DNA of 64,000 nucleotides. Source: Spisula solida. Lineage: Eukaryota; Mollusca; Bivalvia; Venerida; Mactridae. Below are positions 23,190 to 36,100 of the stretch, piece by piece. The position numbers and the translations under genes are program-made. A model generated the notes under the pieces. It saw nothing but the letters and a program-made list of their open reading frames with translations. It made no database searches and had not been told where the DNA came from. The stretch is taken from positions 1,991,501-2,055,500 of the forward strand of contig OX365956.1 of assembly GCA_947247005.1 (NCBI GenBank), in the 5' to 3' direction. Each line of letters opens with the position of its first letter. The stretch's first letter is position 1.

Positions 23190-25248
23190 ACATCTTCACG
23201 AATTCGCCAGTCGTCTGCTGTAAATGGTCTCAATGTCCGAATCACGACAGGGGGTCTGCTTTGTTACTATTGATGTAGAATGTTTGAAAATGGTTAGGCC
23301 AAAAGAATTTATGGAGTGTTTCCCTTTCCCTACCACGTTGATTAGGTAGGATTAACCGGTATTCTAACCAACAAGCGGTTTCAGCCATAGAGGAAATCAT
23401 GGTGTGCACGAATTAACGATAAAATACAGCTACGACTGACAACTACAAATAAGCCGTTTGATGAAGAACGTAGTGCTATTGTTACTACGTCTTTTTGTAA
23501 TATCAAATGCGGAATATTGGCTATATTAGAATGGAATTAATAAACATGTACCTGTGTTTTATCTAAAATAAAGCTTGTTCAGGTGCGCATCCAAACTAGT
23601 TACTGTGCTTTATTCAACGATAAAACGCATGTACACATTCATTATTTCTTAAGTAAAGTTACTGTAGTAAAAACTGGTCTAAAAATTATCTGGCCGAGGA
23701 AAACTATTTGACTTGTATTTGCTGTTTTTTGTGTGTAACAATGATATCGAGGGGTTACAGCCAAAACCTTCTATCTGATAAACTTGGCCAAATTGACTTT
23801 TTTAGTTAAATGAGTTCCGTATCACCATTGTTATTTATTCTCAAAATTATTTCAAAATATTGAACTTAATTAATTAAATACTGATAATAGTCATTTTGAG
23901 CTATCGTGTATCTACAGAACTGACTGGAGGCAAAACCAGTTTTAAATCAATGGCCTCTTAATATTTTCGTAGATGTAACATTAACATCTGTTAGAATGAA
24001 TCAAATCTGTATATCAATCTCTACCAATAACATTTGTGTGTCTTAATATAATATTTGTCCCGCTCAACTGTTCCATATAAAACAATGACATTTTGGTTAA
24101 ATGACATCAGCCTTGATTTGTCAATTTATATAAGTCAACAACAAGGCACCGGGTGCTGGTCTGTAGTACATACAATTTCATCGCTGTAAGTTAAATGTCA
24201 AACCACAGTTGTTGTTTATATTGCTGTATAATAATAGCAGCTTCACTCGAATAAGATGTCAAAGTGTGACTAAAATGGAGTGTATACATTTAGCTATGTG
24301 TGATTGAAACAGGAATACCTTATACAGAGAGAAAAATGTAGTTTTGGCGAAAATTATTTTGACTACTAGTATTCCTTATGAATTTAAATGTTGTGCGTTT
24401 AGAAACACATTAAATTGCTTTCATTTATTTAATCTTTTTGTAAATGTGAAGCTCTTCTAATAATCTTAAATAAAGAACATAAAACTAGCTAATTCTTAAT
24501 TATAACAGTAAGTATAACTTACTTAGTAAACGTGTATGTGCTTGAATTTGTTAATTTTGTAACAGCTAATATGAATTATTTTTTGGAACGGTGCATGTAT
24601 TATTTTAACGAATAAACTATTTATTACGAATCAATTAATGATTTTCATTCGTCGAGATGGATATTAACATAGCTGTGTAATGTTTGATTATAAAGGTGTA
24701 TAAAGTAAGAATTGTAATACATGAAAAACAGAAAAAAAACTTTTAAACACTTGAATTTGTATTAAGACATTCAGTTAAAATACTGTTTAGCCACTACGTA
24801 AGCAAACTTAAGGAAGGTGCTAGTATGCATTAACTTGGCATCAAGTAGTGGTCAAGCGTTATTAATTAACTTTTCTAAGGTAGAACAGAAATGACCACAA
24901 TCACAGCGTTCAAACCTAATCACTGTATGACTTATTGGGATATTATACAATGCAAAGTATGTGCCTTATTGTGAGTAAAAGCACTTGTGATTTCCCGTCA
25001 CTGTGTGATTCATTGGTAGACTATACAATTCAACGTGTATGACTTATTGCGATAACTGGAAGTTGATTCATTTATACTCTTAGACAAATACGTGTATCAG
25101 GAAAATATACATCTCTTATGACAATATCTTCCAACACTACTGTATATGCAAAAGATTGTTATAGTTTTATGTATTATCTCAATAAAAAATACCACATGGA
25201 ATGACACGTGGTCCAGTTGTTGCAAGTGATATATATTATATATCATAG
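23190..25248. other. Intergenic, nothing recognised
   Basis: Two kilobases of AT-rich sequence with stop codons in all frames and no recognised repeat. Confidence 0.4.
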
Positions 25249-25470
25249 TGGAACGGTGGTCGAGTGCTTAGCTCGCTCAGCTACTAATCTGGAATTTCAA
25301 GGTTTGAATCTCTGTCTGGACACAGGAAGTCTAGTCAGAATGACTGGACTACGACATCCCGTCTGAATTCCTTGTATCACGCAAGCATCAACCTATCTCT
25401 TCCCCTTGAGGTCATTTGCCAATTAGGCAGAGATAAAACAGCACTACAACTGTCTGTCGAAAGCAAAAAA
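25249..25470 (+). mobile_element. tRNA-derived SINE
   Basis: The head resembles a tRNA with A box GTGGTCGAGTGCTTAGC and B box GGTTTGAATCTC, followed by a body ending about 25470. No acceptor-stem closure is seen, so it is a SINE rather than a tRNA gene. Confidence 0.6.
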
Positions 25471-26611
25471 GATAAATCATACATTTCAAATATATTGAAG
25501 TTTTCAATTTCTGTAGTACATATCTAAGATGCTGTGTCAATCCTAAAACATATTTTCATTTTAAACATATGCTGTATTTTATTACCCAGTTAATATTTTA
25601 AATGTTCATACCTGCTTGTAATTCAAACATACCAACACCTTTTAAATTTTAATTTACAAGCCGTAAATATTAAAGTTTTTAATGAATTTATAAATTTATG
25701 AAAAACTGTATTAATTACGACATGACATTTATAAATTCATTAAAAACTATTAATTACGGCATGTAATTCTAATTGTATATGAATACAGTGATGGATATCA
25801 CAGTGAACACTGACTTTCGTAATTAATTTTAAAGGTTTCGTAGCCTGTGGCCATGGTGAACTGCAATTATAGTACATAACCGTATTGGTCATTATCCTAT
25901 ATACGTGTATTTACAATCGCAATTGCATAATTTTTATGTTTTCAAGTCACATTTCCTTTACATTTTATATGCCAAAATGCTATATCTGTTACGGAAGCAA
26001 TTTGAGCATTGAATGATATTCTGATTTACACTGACATTTAAGCTTAATCAGACCATGAACCATATAATATTTTCTTGATGTTTTTTGTTAGTCCACAAAC
26101 ATCAATTTATATGATACCAGAGGATTTCATCACTGAATATGATAAAAAGTATCTAAAATTTTCATCACATGGACGTTTATCGTAAACTCCATATACAAAT
26201 ATATGACAATAATATGGTTTGACATTTTAAATGTTTTGGTATCAGGAGGAAAGTGGATTTGCCTACCGGTCTAGTGTAAATAAGCGTGGTATAGTGTGGA
26301 CAGGTTTCCCATTATTTTATCATCAGCTGCTTGCCACATATATATATCGTATTACATTTGGATCTGGCAAATGTCAAATTGTATCATTGAGTGGGGGTTT
26401 GAAAACCCAAAAATATTTTGGCATTTAAATCACATTATTCCTTACAATGTTCACAAATATTTCATATTAGGGTTCAAAGTATTCAACTGTCTACTTAATT
26501 TAATAGTTTAACTTTAACAATAACCACATCTTAACAAATGGTTATTAAAAACTGCTCTGCTGAAAACATAAGGAAATAGCACATAGCAGGATTTGGCTCT
26601 AACCCCTCGAT
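25471..26611. other. Intergenic with an AT-rich foldback
   Basis: At 25662-25760 GCCGTAAATATTAAAG..TTTTTAATGAATTTATAAA pairs with TTTATAAATTCATTAAAAA..TTAATTACGGC, an inverted repeat of about 100 bp in total. No gene is recognised. Confidence 0.45.
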
Positions 26612-27040
26612 ATATCGCTAGCTTAGGATTAGAAGGTTGTAAGTGCTACTTGACAGAATCATGCATATTTGAAATCTGCACCACAAGGCGCTTCTTACGA
26701 GCCTATTTGCATGGTAATCGGAACAGGTCATGTTTAACAAACTGAAGTTGAAACATAAAGTTTTTTTTCATAAGTAAAGAGTAGTTTTCAGACGTTTTTT
26801 CTTGTAAAGAAAAACAGTAAAGTTCCGCTAATAAGACCACTTTGGTTATTTTGAACTCATGCAGATTTTTTTGCCAGTTTAAAGTCCCAAAGTATTAAAT
26901 TTAGAACAAAAAAGGTCCGCTATTAAGACCGATTCGCTATTAAGATCACCTTTTTGACTGGTCTTATTAGCGGAACTTCACTGTATTCTCAAAACAGCGT
27001 TTTTGTACCTACGACCTTATCATTCTAAGCCAGCGATGTA
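26612..27040. mobile_element. MITE family B copy interrupted by another MITE
   Basis: The ends TATCGCTAGCTTAGGATTAG (left) and TCATTCTAAGCCAGCGA (right) are the family B TIRs. The internal CAAGTAAAGAGTAGT-type core is present and is split by the element at 26815-26983. Confidence 0.85.
26815..26983. mobile_element. Nested pogo/Tigger-like MITE (169 bp)
   Basis: TIRs of about 26 bp, beginning CAGTAAAGTTCCGCTAATAA on the left and CAGTGAAGTTCCGCTAATAA on the right (inverted). TA follows the right end; the left flank AA is one change from TA. The internal CCGCTATTAAGACC motifs are reminiscent of pogo/Tigger ends. It sits inside the family B MITE and is therefore younger. Confidence 0.8.
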
Positions 27041-27162
27041 TTGATTTAATAATAATATTGCGCTAAAATATTGCCATTTGGGTCTTTGACCTTCGGGTAT
27101 TTTGTAAAAACAGTTGTCAAAAGGTGTGATGTATTAAAACAATGCTACTCTTACGTACAATT

Positions 27163-27418
27163 ATATCGCTGGCTTAGAATTAGAAGGCCGTAAGTACAAA
27201 ATCAATATTTTGAGAAAACTTGAAAAAACTGTCTGAAAACTACTCTTTGCCTATGGAAAAACAAACTGTTTAAACTTCAGTTTGGTCAACATGACCACTT
27301 CCGATTTTCAGGAAAATAGGCTCATACGAAGCATCTTGAGATACAGATTTAAAAAATACATGTGTCTGGTAAGATCGTAGTACTACTTACGACCTTCTTA
27401 TTATAAGCCAGCGATATA
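27163..27418. mobile_element. MITE family B, full-length copy (~255 bp)
   Basis: Left end TATCGCTGGCTTAGAATTAG and right end TTATTATAAGCCAGCGATA are inverted over at least 35 bp, with an AT-rich TA-containing target. It lies 120 bp from the nested copy and is the best reference for the family in this window. Confidence 0.85.
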
Positions 27419-28678
27419 TTCAATGGAACAGTTAAACCGAGCATGCATTTGATGATAAAAGCATCACTTCTTTTATTAGCTGCTTTGTTATCATGCAGGG
27501 TTATGGGTCCATCGCGTGCCAACCATGGTTACCCTGTTTCACCCGTGAATCATTTATATCTCTTTGGAAGGAAGTAGGCCTGCGTACATATTTACGTTTT
27601 GTTGCTAAGCATCGATCGATTGATTCTCCCAGCACATCAGTTAGTGTGCGGGCAAGTTCACTTTATTCACAAGCTAGCTCGGATAACTAAAACAATCGGA
27701 AAAGGTTTGTTATTATATACTTTTGTGATATAAGGTCCGGTTAGGATATTGTGAGAGCGACGTTGTAGTTTATATGTACACATAATATTACAACCATTGT
27801 CTGAACAGGTAAGGCAAATATAGTGTTATTTTAGTTTAGCTTTGAAATCATTGATACCTGGATAAACCATTTAAGTTGGTTTACCCCGTTATCGTAGACT
27901 CGATCCCTGCACCGCTCTTTTACTATCCTAACTGGACAGTACTTAATTACAAGCAAAACCTGTCAATTTACTTGTTATTAAACACTAGAGTTTATTTTCA
28001 ATATCTACTTTTAGTATATATTCTGTCATCATCTATGAAATGGCATTTATTTTACTTTACAAGTACAAGTGGATGATTCGATAAGTTTAGCGCTCGTCAG
28101 TAACATTGTATTCCATTGTTCATAATTTATTATGAATCAGACATTTCTATGTTTGTCGTTATGAGTTATAACATTGTCTTGATCTGTATTGTTTCTGTTT
28201 TGTGTGTTTGTGATTACATGTGTAGGTGTGCCTTCTGTGTGGTGTTGTATATCTGTTGTATCTGTTGAGCGCTACCCTCCTTGGTCAATTTGTTATCATC
28301 TTGTTCATTATTTGTCTTTAACATTTGAATGATATTTTATTTCACAAAGGTCTTTTTCATAGACAAGCTGATTCCACAAATGTTTTCGCGAATTGTTAGC
28401 CTCAGTTCCGACAGTTGTCGTCGGCTTCCTTCTCCTCAAACCATGTCCCTAGTGGTGTGTTATGTGCTGCATCTATCTTTATATAAGTACATGCCATAAG
28501 CAATTTCTCACTGGATTTATCCGCGGGTTCTGATATGTGAGTTTCATAATAATTATGTCTGTCTCGAGGTCTCCGTTAACTTGACGTTTCCGTGATTGTT
28601 CGGCATTTTTGTGTGCAGTTTTCTTAAGTTTTCTTTTACAATTCTTTATTTAGAACAATATGGAAACTTTCATGTTTT
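27419..28678. other. Intergenic, nothing recognised
   Basis: Short ORFs at 27493-27690 and 27876-28076 show no domain. GT-rich text with loosely repeated GTTGAG(C/T)GCTACC..TCC motifs appears near 28260 and again near 28905 and 37068. Confidence 0.35.
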
Positions 28679-28890
28679 GTGCTTGGTTGGTTCAGTTGGG
28701 CATTGTGCCTTGTATGCCTTTTATATTTTCTGTGCTTGGTTGGTTCAGTTGGGCATTGTGCCTTGTATGCCTTTTATATTTTCTGTGCTTGGTTGGTTCA
28801 GTTGGGCATTGTGCCTTGTATGCCTTTTATATTTTCTGTGCTCGGTTGGTTCAGTTGGGCATTGTGGCTTGTATGGTTTTAATGTTTTCT
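28679..28890 (+). repeat. Minisatellite, 53-bp unit, four copies
   Basis: The unit starts GTGCTTGGTTGGTTCAGTTG and ends TTTTATATTTTCT. Copies 1-3 are identical by eye; copy 4 carries several changes and a fifth decays after GTGCTC. Overlapping ORFs in all three plus frames are repeat artefacts. Confidence 0.95.
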
Positions 28891-30040
28891 GTGCTCAGGT
28901 AGTTGAGTGCTACCTTCCCTGTCAGACTTATTGTTTTTGTGTGTGTTATTTTGATGCCTTTCGTATGTGAGTGCTGTCTTCCATGTCAAATTTGTTATTA
29001 TCTTTGTACATGCATTGAACTGTACTCTTCCAAAATACAATTAGTAAATGTACCGTTTGTTCAAAGCCGTTTTTCATAGACATCAATACGTTTTCTTTTA
29101 TCCAGGGTCAATTAAAGTAATCGCATTCAATAGTGACTGTGGCGAGAAACAATTGACGTGATGCGTTGTGGTCGATACCTTTGTTACAATGTATCGGAAA
29201 ATGTGTTGTAATCACGTCACGCGATCAGCCATAAGTTGAAATATTCATTAATAGAATATGTATCTCAGCAAGCTTAGTTTGAAGCCTATTCAATACAATG
29301 TTTACAACAAGTCGGGCGTGTTTTATCGATGAACACTGTTATAAAGGTAGGCCATATGTTTACAAACACATGTGTTTACTTCTTCGAAGTTAAAGTGCAC
29401 CCACGAAAATGAGAAAGGCGGAACAATTTGGTATGTTCCACTACGGTTAATAATCAGATGTGCATGATTAATCAGTGATGTTTTTAGTACATAACACTGT
29501 CTATATCCGTTTACTTTATTAATTTGTGAAACCAATTTTGAAACAATTGACAAAACCGATTCATGTTTGTAAATACAAATGTATCACATTATCTTGGGCG
29601 CAATTCAATATCTATTGTAAATGTATATAGGATTGGGGCATGTTATACTATGTCGGTTCATGTCCGAAACCTATGCTCATACATATAACTATGATGTTTG
29701 GAAAAAAAGTTACATTTATCATGTTTAGATTGTGCATTTAAGCATAATGGCCATTTAAATTAAACTGACATACTAGTAATCATATAGTGTTATGTCTGAT
29801 TTCTTTATGAACTTTATGAACTATCTGTATTGTGCTTAACATGGAAAGTAATTTGATATGCAAGTGACGATTAAAAATTACTTTGATTAAGATCAAGGCT
29901 AAAATACATATAGACATCCATAATCTCTGTTTAGATATGCCACTCTACACTAATAATTTTACAATCATAACATAAATATATTATATAGGGAAGATCACAT
30001 ATTCATATGCAAAAGATCACGAGCAGTTTATTGGATGGAT
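28891..30040. other. Intergenic upstream of the EB-module gene
   Basis: No gene is recognised. The sequence is AT-rich with short ORFs only. Confidence 0.4.
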
Positions 30041-30044
30041 GAAC

Positions 30045-30052
30045 TATAAAAA
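30045..30052 (+). promoter_or_regulatory. Candidate TATA box of the EB-module gene
   Basis: TATAAAAA lies 78 bp before the start codon at 30123, and an octamer-like ATGCAAA lies at about 30007. A TTATTACAG directly before the ATG also resembles a splice acceptor, so a further 5' exon cannot be excluded. Confidence 0.35.
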
Positions 30053-30122
30053 CTAGTCATTCGCCAATAGCTAGCAGGTGGGCTCATTTGCGATTTTACA
30101 AACATGATCTCTCTTATTACAG

Positions 30123-33100
30123 ATGTATATTCCGTTAGCTGTACGCCTGTTATTGTGTATGGCGGTCACTGTCATTGGAACGTACACAAGTAAGTGCATT
30201 CATATTATATTGTATGACAGTATTTTACCTTAAGTTCAATTATGATTATTTATTTTATTCGCCTCAATATGTTGAAAGCACTTTATAAACCACGGAGTAA
30301 CGTACATTTAATAGAGACACGCAATCTGATTTGATTTGAGCCCTTTTTAGAAAATCGGTGCCTCAAGATGTTAAAGCACTTGTTAAACAACGGAGTAACG
30401 TGCATTTGATAGAGAATGATCTGTTAAGGTGGAACCACACTATAAAAAAAGTTCCTAACCCATATACAAGTTTGGTATCATAGTAAACTTTGATTTATTC
30501 CAAATTCAATGTCGCGTCTTGTATCTCCGTGCGCGTTCGCATGACGTTACTATGACGTCGTGAAGTTACCATGGAAAACGCGTTTTGACGTCGTTCCTTG
30601 GAAGGCACAGGAGACAAGAAATAGCACACACAGGGCTTCATAATTACACGACAGGTAATTTGTTGGTATCATTCAACGCATTAGGTAATTGCGAATCTAG
30701 TCATTTTAATATATTAACACTTAATCAAATAACGTACTAACAAAGTGGGAAAAACGTCGTGCCTGGCATTTTTGTGTTTTAAAAAAAATCTGACGTTTCG
30801 ACTAATTGCGAAAATTCCGCCCGTCAAAAAATGTTTAAATTTTATTATGTTTAATTTCTGCATACCTGTAACAACATATCAAAGTTTAAAAAAAACTGAC
30901 CTCGTGAAACTCGATCAATGCGTTTTTGAAGTTCGCTGGTATGTTCTTTAGGAATGACGTCATTATTATATTGCCTACGTTACTAGGAATGATAAGTTAA
31001 TGCTCGGACAATCAGTGTTGATGAAAAACTAATTAACAGAAACAAAAACGGGTAGCAACAAATTTCCACCATCCCTTGGTTCGTATATAGCATATGAACG
31101 TGCTGCGACGAAGGGTACACATAATACTGACATTTTAAAACGTACATGTAACGTTGGCTGGTCCTAGTCGACATCCAAATACTATGACATTTCGTCATTT
31201 TTACATCTAAAATGTATCTTCTGAACAAACATATGCATTCTGTTACTTGCCATTGCAAATATTGTTGAACGAGAAACTAAGTTTTTTATCTAATAATATA
31301 ACTACAAATAAATATTGCATTGTATGTTACTAGGTTTCGTGTTCGAGCCATATCAACGTAGCGCCCGATTGCAGCTATTACGATATTCGGGGGATGATAT
31401 CGTATGATCTCCGTGAGGTTATCGCAGACACGTCGTGCAGAACTAGTAGGTCCTTGCACGATTTCGTAGACTATGAAACCTGGCTGTTATAGCAGGTACT
31501 TTTAATATAATCAGAAGCAGGGTATAATGATGATCACGTACCGGTATTTCGGGTATCGCGGTACCGTACCGCGGGAAAATGATACCACGGTAACTGCTAA
31601 ACCGGTTATACCACAAAACTCTAATCTCGCGGGACTAGCATTTAAAACATTCGAACTTGCAGTTAAATTGTCTCGGACTTTTAATCCTATGATAAGTTTT
31701 CCGACCAGTTATTTACGTATAGGATAACTTTGCAAATGTTGATTATGGTACAGCATTAGTGACGCAATTTATCATTAAAACGTTTTTTACTACTTTACAA
31801 ACAGGCTTTGCGCTTTTAAATACATGCACGTAGATCTAGTTTAACATTTTTTACGTATTTATAAGAACATGTATATGATTTACACATGGAAGAGTATTAC
31901 TGCATACGCGATAATAACACAACACTGTTTCGACCATAATATGACATATAACATTGCACAAACTTTGACCAAAATATTTATTTCCCACTGAAAATGAATG
32001 TTGAACCGACAGAATCTAAACTACATGTAGTTACACTTTAGTGAAGAACACTTAGAGTGTGCATCGGGTGTGCTTTCTGAGCTCTCACACCTCGGGGTCG
32101 GTACTAGCAGTATTCGCATGATTATTGCTCCTTGCTATTAGAACCTGTATTCGAATAAAGAGTCAATTCGAATACAATTCATTTTTCAAAAAATGCTATA
32201 CCCTTTCCGCTACCATAGCGTACTAATGCACACTCGCCGGGATGGCCATTTCGGCCTTCCGTAGTTTACGACCTAAATGCCAAAATTCGGGAATTTGCTG
32301 TCATGGGTACACATGGGTACACATGTACCCCAGACTAAAGGATATTACGGGCCCAATGTCGTGCACAGGTTTTTGGGCCCACTTGTCCCCTTTAAAGAGG
32401 GTTTGGACGCAGATTTCACAAAACTGAATTTACTGGTTCTACACGCCATTGCGGTACGATTCCCTGTGGAATTGCATTAACATTTAGCGCCAAATAGTTT
32501 TTATTTTTCTACAGAAAGCATAATAAGGCTATACAAAGGGGTCAGGATCAGTGCCCTAACGGGGCCCAAAAGTATGTGACAACTGTCGAATTCTTCTCTA
32601 TCTTTTACAAAGCGATGGCGCCGTATATTATATGTTCGAATCTCACTCTACGTTCATATTGTTTATTTTACAGTTGTACTATTTGTGCCGTGAGGCGGTA
32701 ATAAAAGTCAACCCGTTCATATTATAGTTGCTCCGAAATAGCGTGAAAAAAAACAATGAGTGAAAATATTCAAGTGCAATAACTTAAAGAAAATAAATAA
32801 AACCGGACCATAATAGAATGTGCAAAAATTCAATGTTAGGTAGTTACGAATACAGTGTCGTTGAAACTCATCCACTAGTTACTTACAGAGAACTAGCATG
32901 GACGGGCAGTCGGGTGGACGAAACGGCGACTCTATTATTCACATTATGTAACTACTGAAAACTGTACGTTTCCATTAAATTGGGACGTTCTATATCTAGC
33001 GGTCATTGAACTTGCACATCTTGTCCTGTTTCAGAGTTTAGTTCGCATTTCATACATACAAATCCGTGCATAACTGATGGTCAGAGCTGCAGATAAATAC

Positions 33101-36100
33101 ACCGGGGAGTTGTATTGGAATCATAGTATACGTCCATCTCCTTTTCAACAAGACAGCGATTACCGTTCGAACTCATAGTTCAAAATACCGTCCCTAATAC
33201 GGGTGCCCCTTGGCAATGTCTCTATTAAACCATGAACAATAGAATGTTATTTATCAACGATTAACGAATACCGTCAGAAAGAATGGCGAAAAAACATTTG
33301 ATATTTATATTGAGTAACACGCGCCATACAATGGGTTCCTTTTTTGGATCATACTTTAGGGTAACGAATCAGTGTCGAATAATCAATTCACTATATATTT
33401 TCTCGATAGCCTTGACTAATTTCTCTTACATATTGCCCTCATTGGACGGCATCACAGAAAAAATCATTGACGCTATGTAACGTTGTCAAAGTGAAAAATG
33501 ACGTAATTTCTGTTCACACTATATATATATATATATAACTTTAAAACTATATTGATCGAGTTTCGCGAGGTCAATTTTTCTATGAATTTGATATTTTGTT
33601 ACAGGTATGCAACATATTAACATAATAAAATTTAAATATTTTTTGACGGGTGGAATTTTTGCAATTTGTCGAAACGTCATAATTTTTAAAAATCTCAAAA
33701 ATGCCAGACTCGACGTTTTGTTCGCTTTGTTAGCACGCTATTGGATTAATTATATATATTGTTACCTGACCGGATTCGAAATTATATAATGCGTCGAATG
33801 GTACCCACTACTTACCTGACGTGTAATAATAAAGCCCTGCATTTTCCATGGTAACTACATGACGTCATAGTAACGTCATGGTATCGCGCACGGAGATATA
33901 AGACGCGACATTGAATTGGGAATAAATCAAAGTTTACTATGATACCAAATTTGTATATGGGTTAGGAACTTTTTTTATAGTGTGGTTCCAATGTAGAACA
34001 ACGATTTTAGACAACAGAAGTGGTCACAGAACCCTACTTACTATTAAAAACTTGCATATATATTAGTTGTACTCCAGGAAAACCGGGCTTAATGACAAAA
34101 TTATGAAAATCGTGAAAACAAAGCATTACAAAGACTTGACTATTATGAACAGTTTCCGCACATTTGAGCAACGTATAACATCTAATTACAAAGTTACGTA
34201 CATTTAAAACTCCCGGCTGTCGCAAACATTATTCAAACGCTATTTGGCTTAACGTTATCAAGCATTTCCTAAATCAAGTATTATTAGAACTATATTCTTC
34301 TTTTCGTTAAGTTATTAAAACATGTGAATGTTCAGTTTTAGAGAAAAGTAGCTATTGTTATTAAACACTGATCCCTCGATTTTCTCAATATGACTTTGTA
34401 AACACATGCTGGTGCACTCCATATAAAGTGACCCTCTAGGAAATGACCACTAGTAAGTGTTTGACTACACTGTTTCATTAATGATTGTATTAATTCCGTA
34501 GTGGCTATAGTGTATTCATTATTGTTATACATGTATTGACGACACTCAACCACTTTTCTAATTGGTCACTTTTCAAACCCGAACTACCTTTAACTGTGAT
34601 CATATTACTTGATTGCGAAAATGCAAAATTTATCGCATGAATTACCACGCATACTTTGATACGTTGATTTTGATTTTTAATGATTTGAGTGTTAGGACTA
34701 TTGCATAACACGTTTGTGTGCAACATATCGTCAAAAATTACGATCACGGTTAAACGTATTTTGGGTTCGAAAAGTGACACATTAGAAAAGTGGTTGAGTG
34801 TATGGTATGAATTGTTTACAGTTGCCTATGACACGGCTTGTGTAAGCAATGCAGACTGTACAGATGACAATACATATTGTCAGAACTCACCAAGCCCAAC
34901 ATGTGCAAAGGGTAAATGTAAATGCTTAGACTATATGACATGGGATGGTACTGACGGTAAATGCAGTAAGTATATTTGATATATTCAGTTTGGCTAGTTA
35001 AACTTTGTCGTTTGATCAAACTTTGTATAGGTACAGTGTGTCAAATTAGAAACCGAAAAATCTAAAAAATTAATTATAGACCTACGTACGCGCGGCTTTT
35101 ATTACGTTTAGTTGATCGTACTTTTTTGCTTTATCATTGACGTAATATTGTTTTATATATTACATGTAGTTAAAGTCGCATTATCTCTCACAAAACATTT
35201 TCCCGATCATCCACTAGATAGACAAAATACATAGAATTAGGATGTTTTTCACAAATGACCTATAATTGCCGACAGCCTGTCAGCTATATCTGTCAAAATA
35301 GTATCCCAACATCGCATTTACTAAAATGTATGGATAACAAAATACTAATTTGCAAGAATTGCTCTCCTTAGACTTTAAATTATGCATTTATTGTTTGCAT
35401 AAAATCAAACCGCCTGGAGGCTTTATTTCGTTTTCTTCCGTCTTATTGTGTTTCCCACCTTTGGGACTCAACTAAAGTGTTCAAAATGCATCATTCTGCA
35501 GATGGGTTGCCAAGTTATTGCTTTTTGGAAATAGCCAGTTTAAGGCATAAGCGATTTGTCTTTGGTATTTGCATCATGCATATTTGTAAACTGTTTTTAT
35601 CATTGCTGGGTTTTGGCCTAACCATGGTAACCATAGTTCAACTAAACACCGCGAAAGCCTTCAATTGTTAAACTATGGTCTTACCAAACTCTTGTTTAAT
35701 CTGCGCCATCTTGAAACAACGATAACGCAATTATGGGCGAACAAGCGCAGAAAATCGAAACAGACTAGCCTATAGTTAACTCTAAAACCAAGACAATAAC
35801 TTTTTGTGTCGTGGATCTAACCATAACACATGTGTATTTTTCTATTTTGTTCAATAGAGGTTAGGAAATATTTTTGTGATAGATGTAACTCAACTCTGAC
35901 GTCATGCCAGTCAGGGTCAGTGTGTAGTGGTGTGCAAGGAGGTCAATGTATCTGTAATGGTCTCACTAACCGATATTACACGGCACTACAGAAGTGTGTT
36001 ACTAGTGCCAGCGCACTTAAAGTTATTGGTGAAGATTGTACAACAGTTGGTGATTGCTATGAAGAGATGTCTGGAAGTAAGTCATCGATTTCTTTTTTTT

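Noticed and set aside
28596..28970. Overlapping plus ORFs with hydrophobic repeats (LVQLGIVPC, WFSWALCL)
   Set aside because: A 53-bp tandem repeat opens three frames at once; no membrane protein is implied.
30745..30951. 68-codon ORF in the left arm of the foldback element
   Set aside because: The mirrored arm (33537-33790) carries stops in the matching frame, so it is not conserved coding sequence.
33660..33700. Second hammerhead core (GTCGAAACGTC in both arms of the foldback element)
   Set aside because: GAAACGTC is present but there is no CUGANGA block at a suitable distance in either strand.
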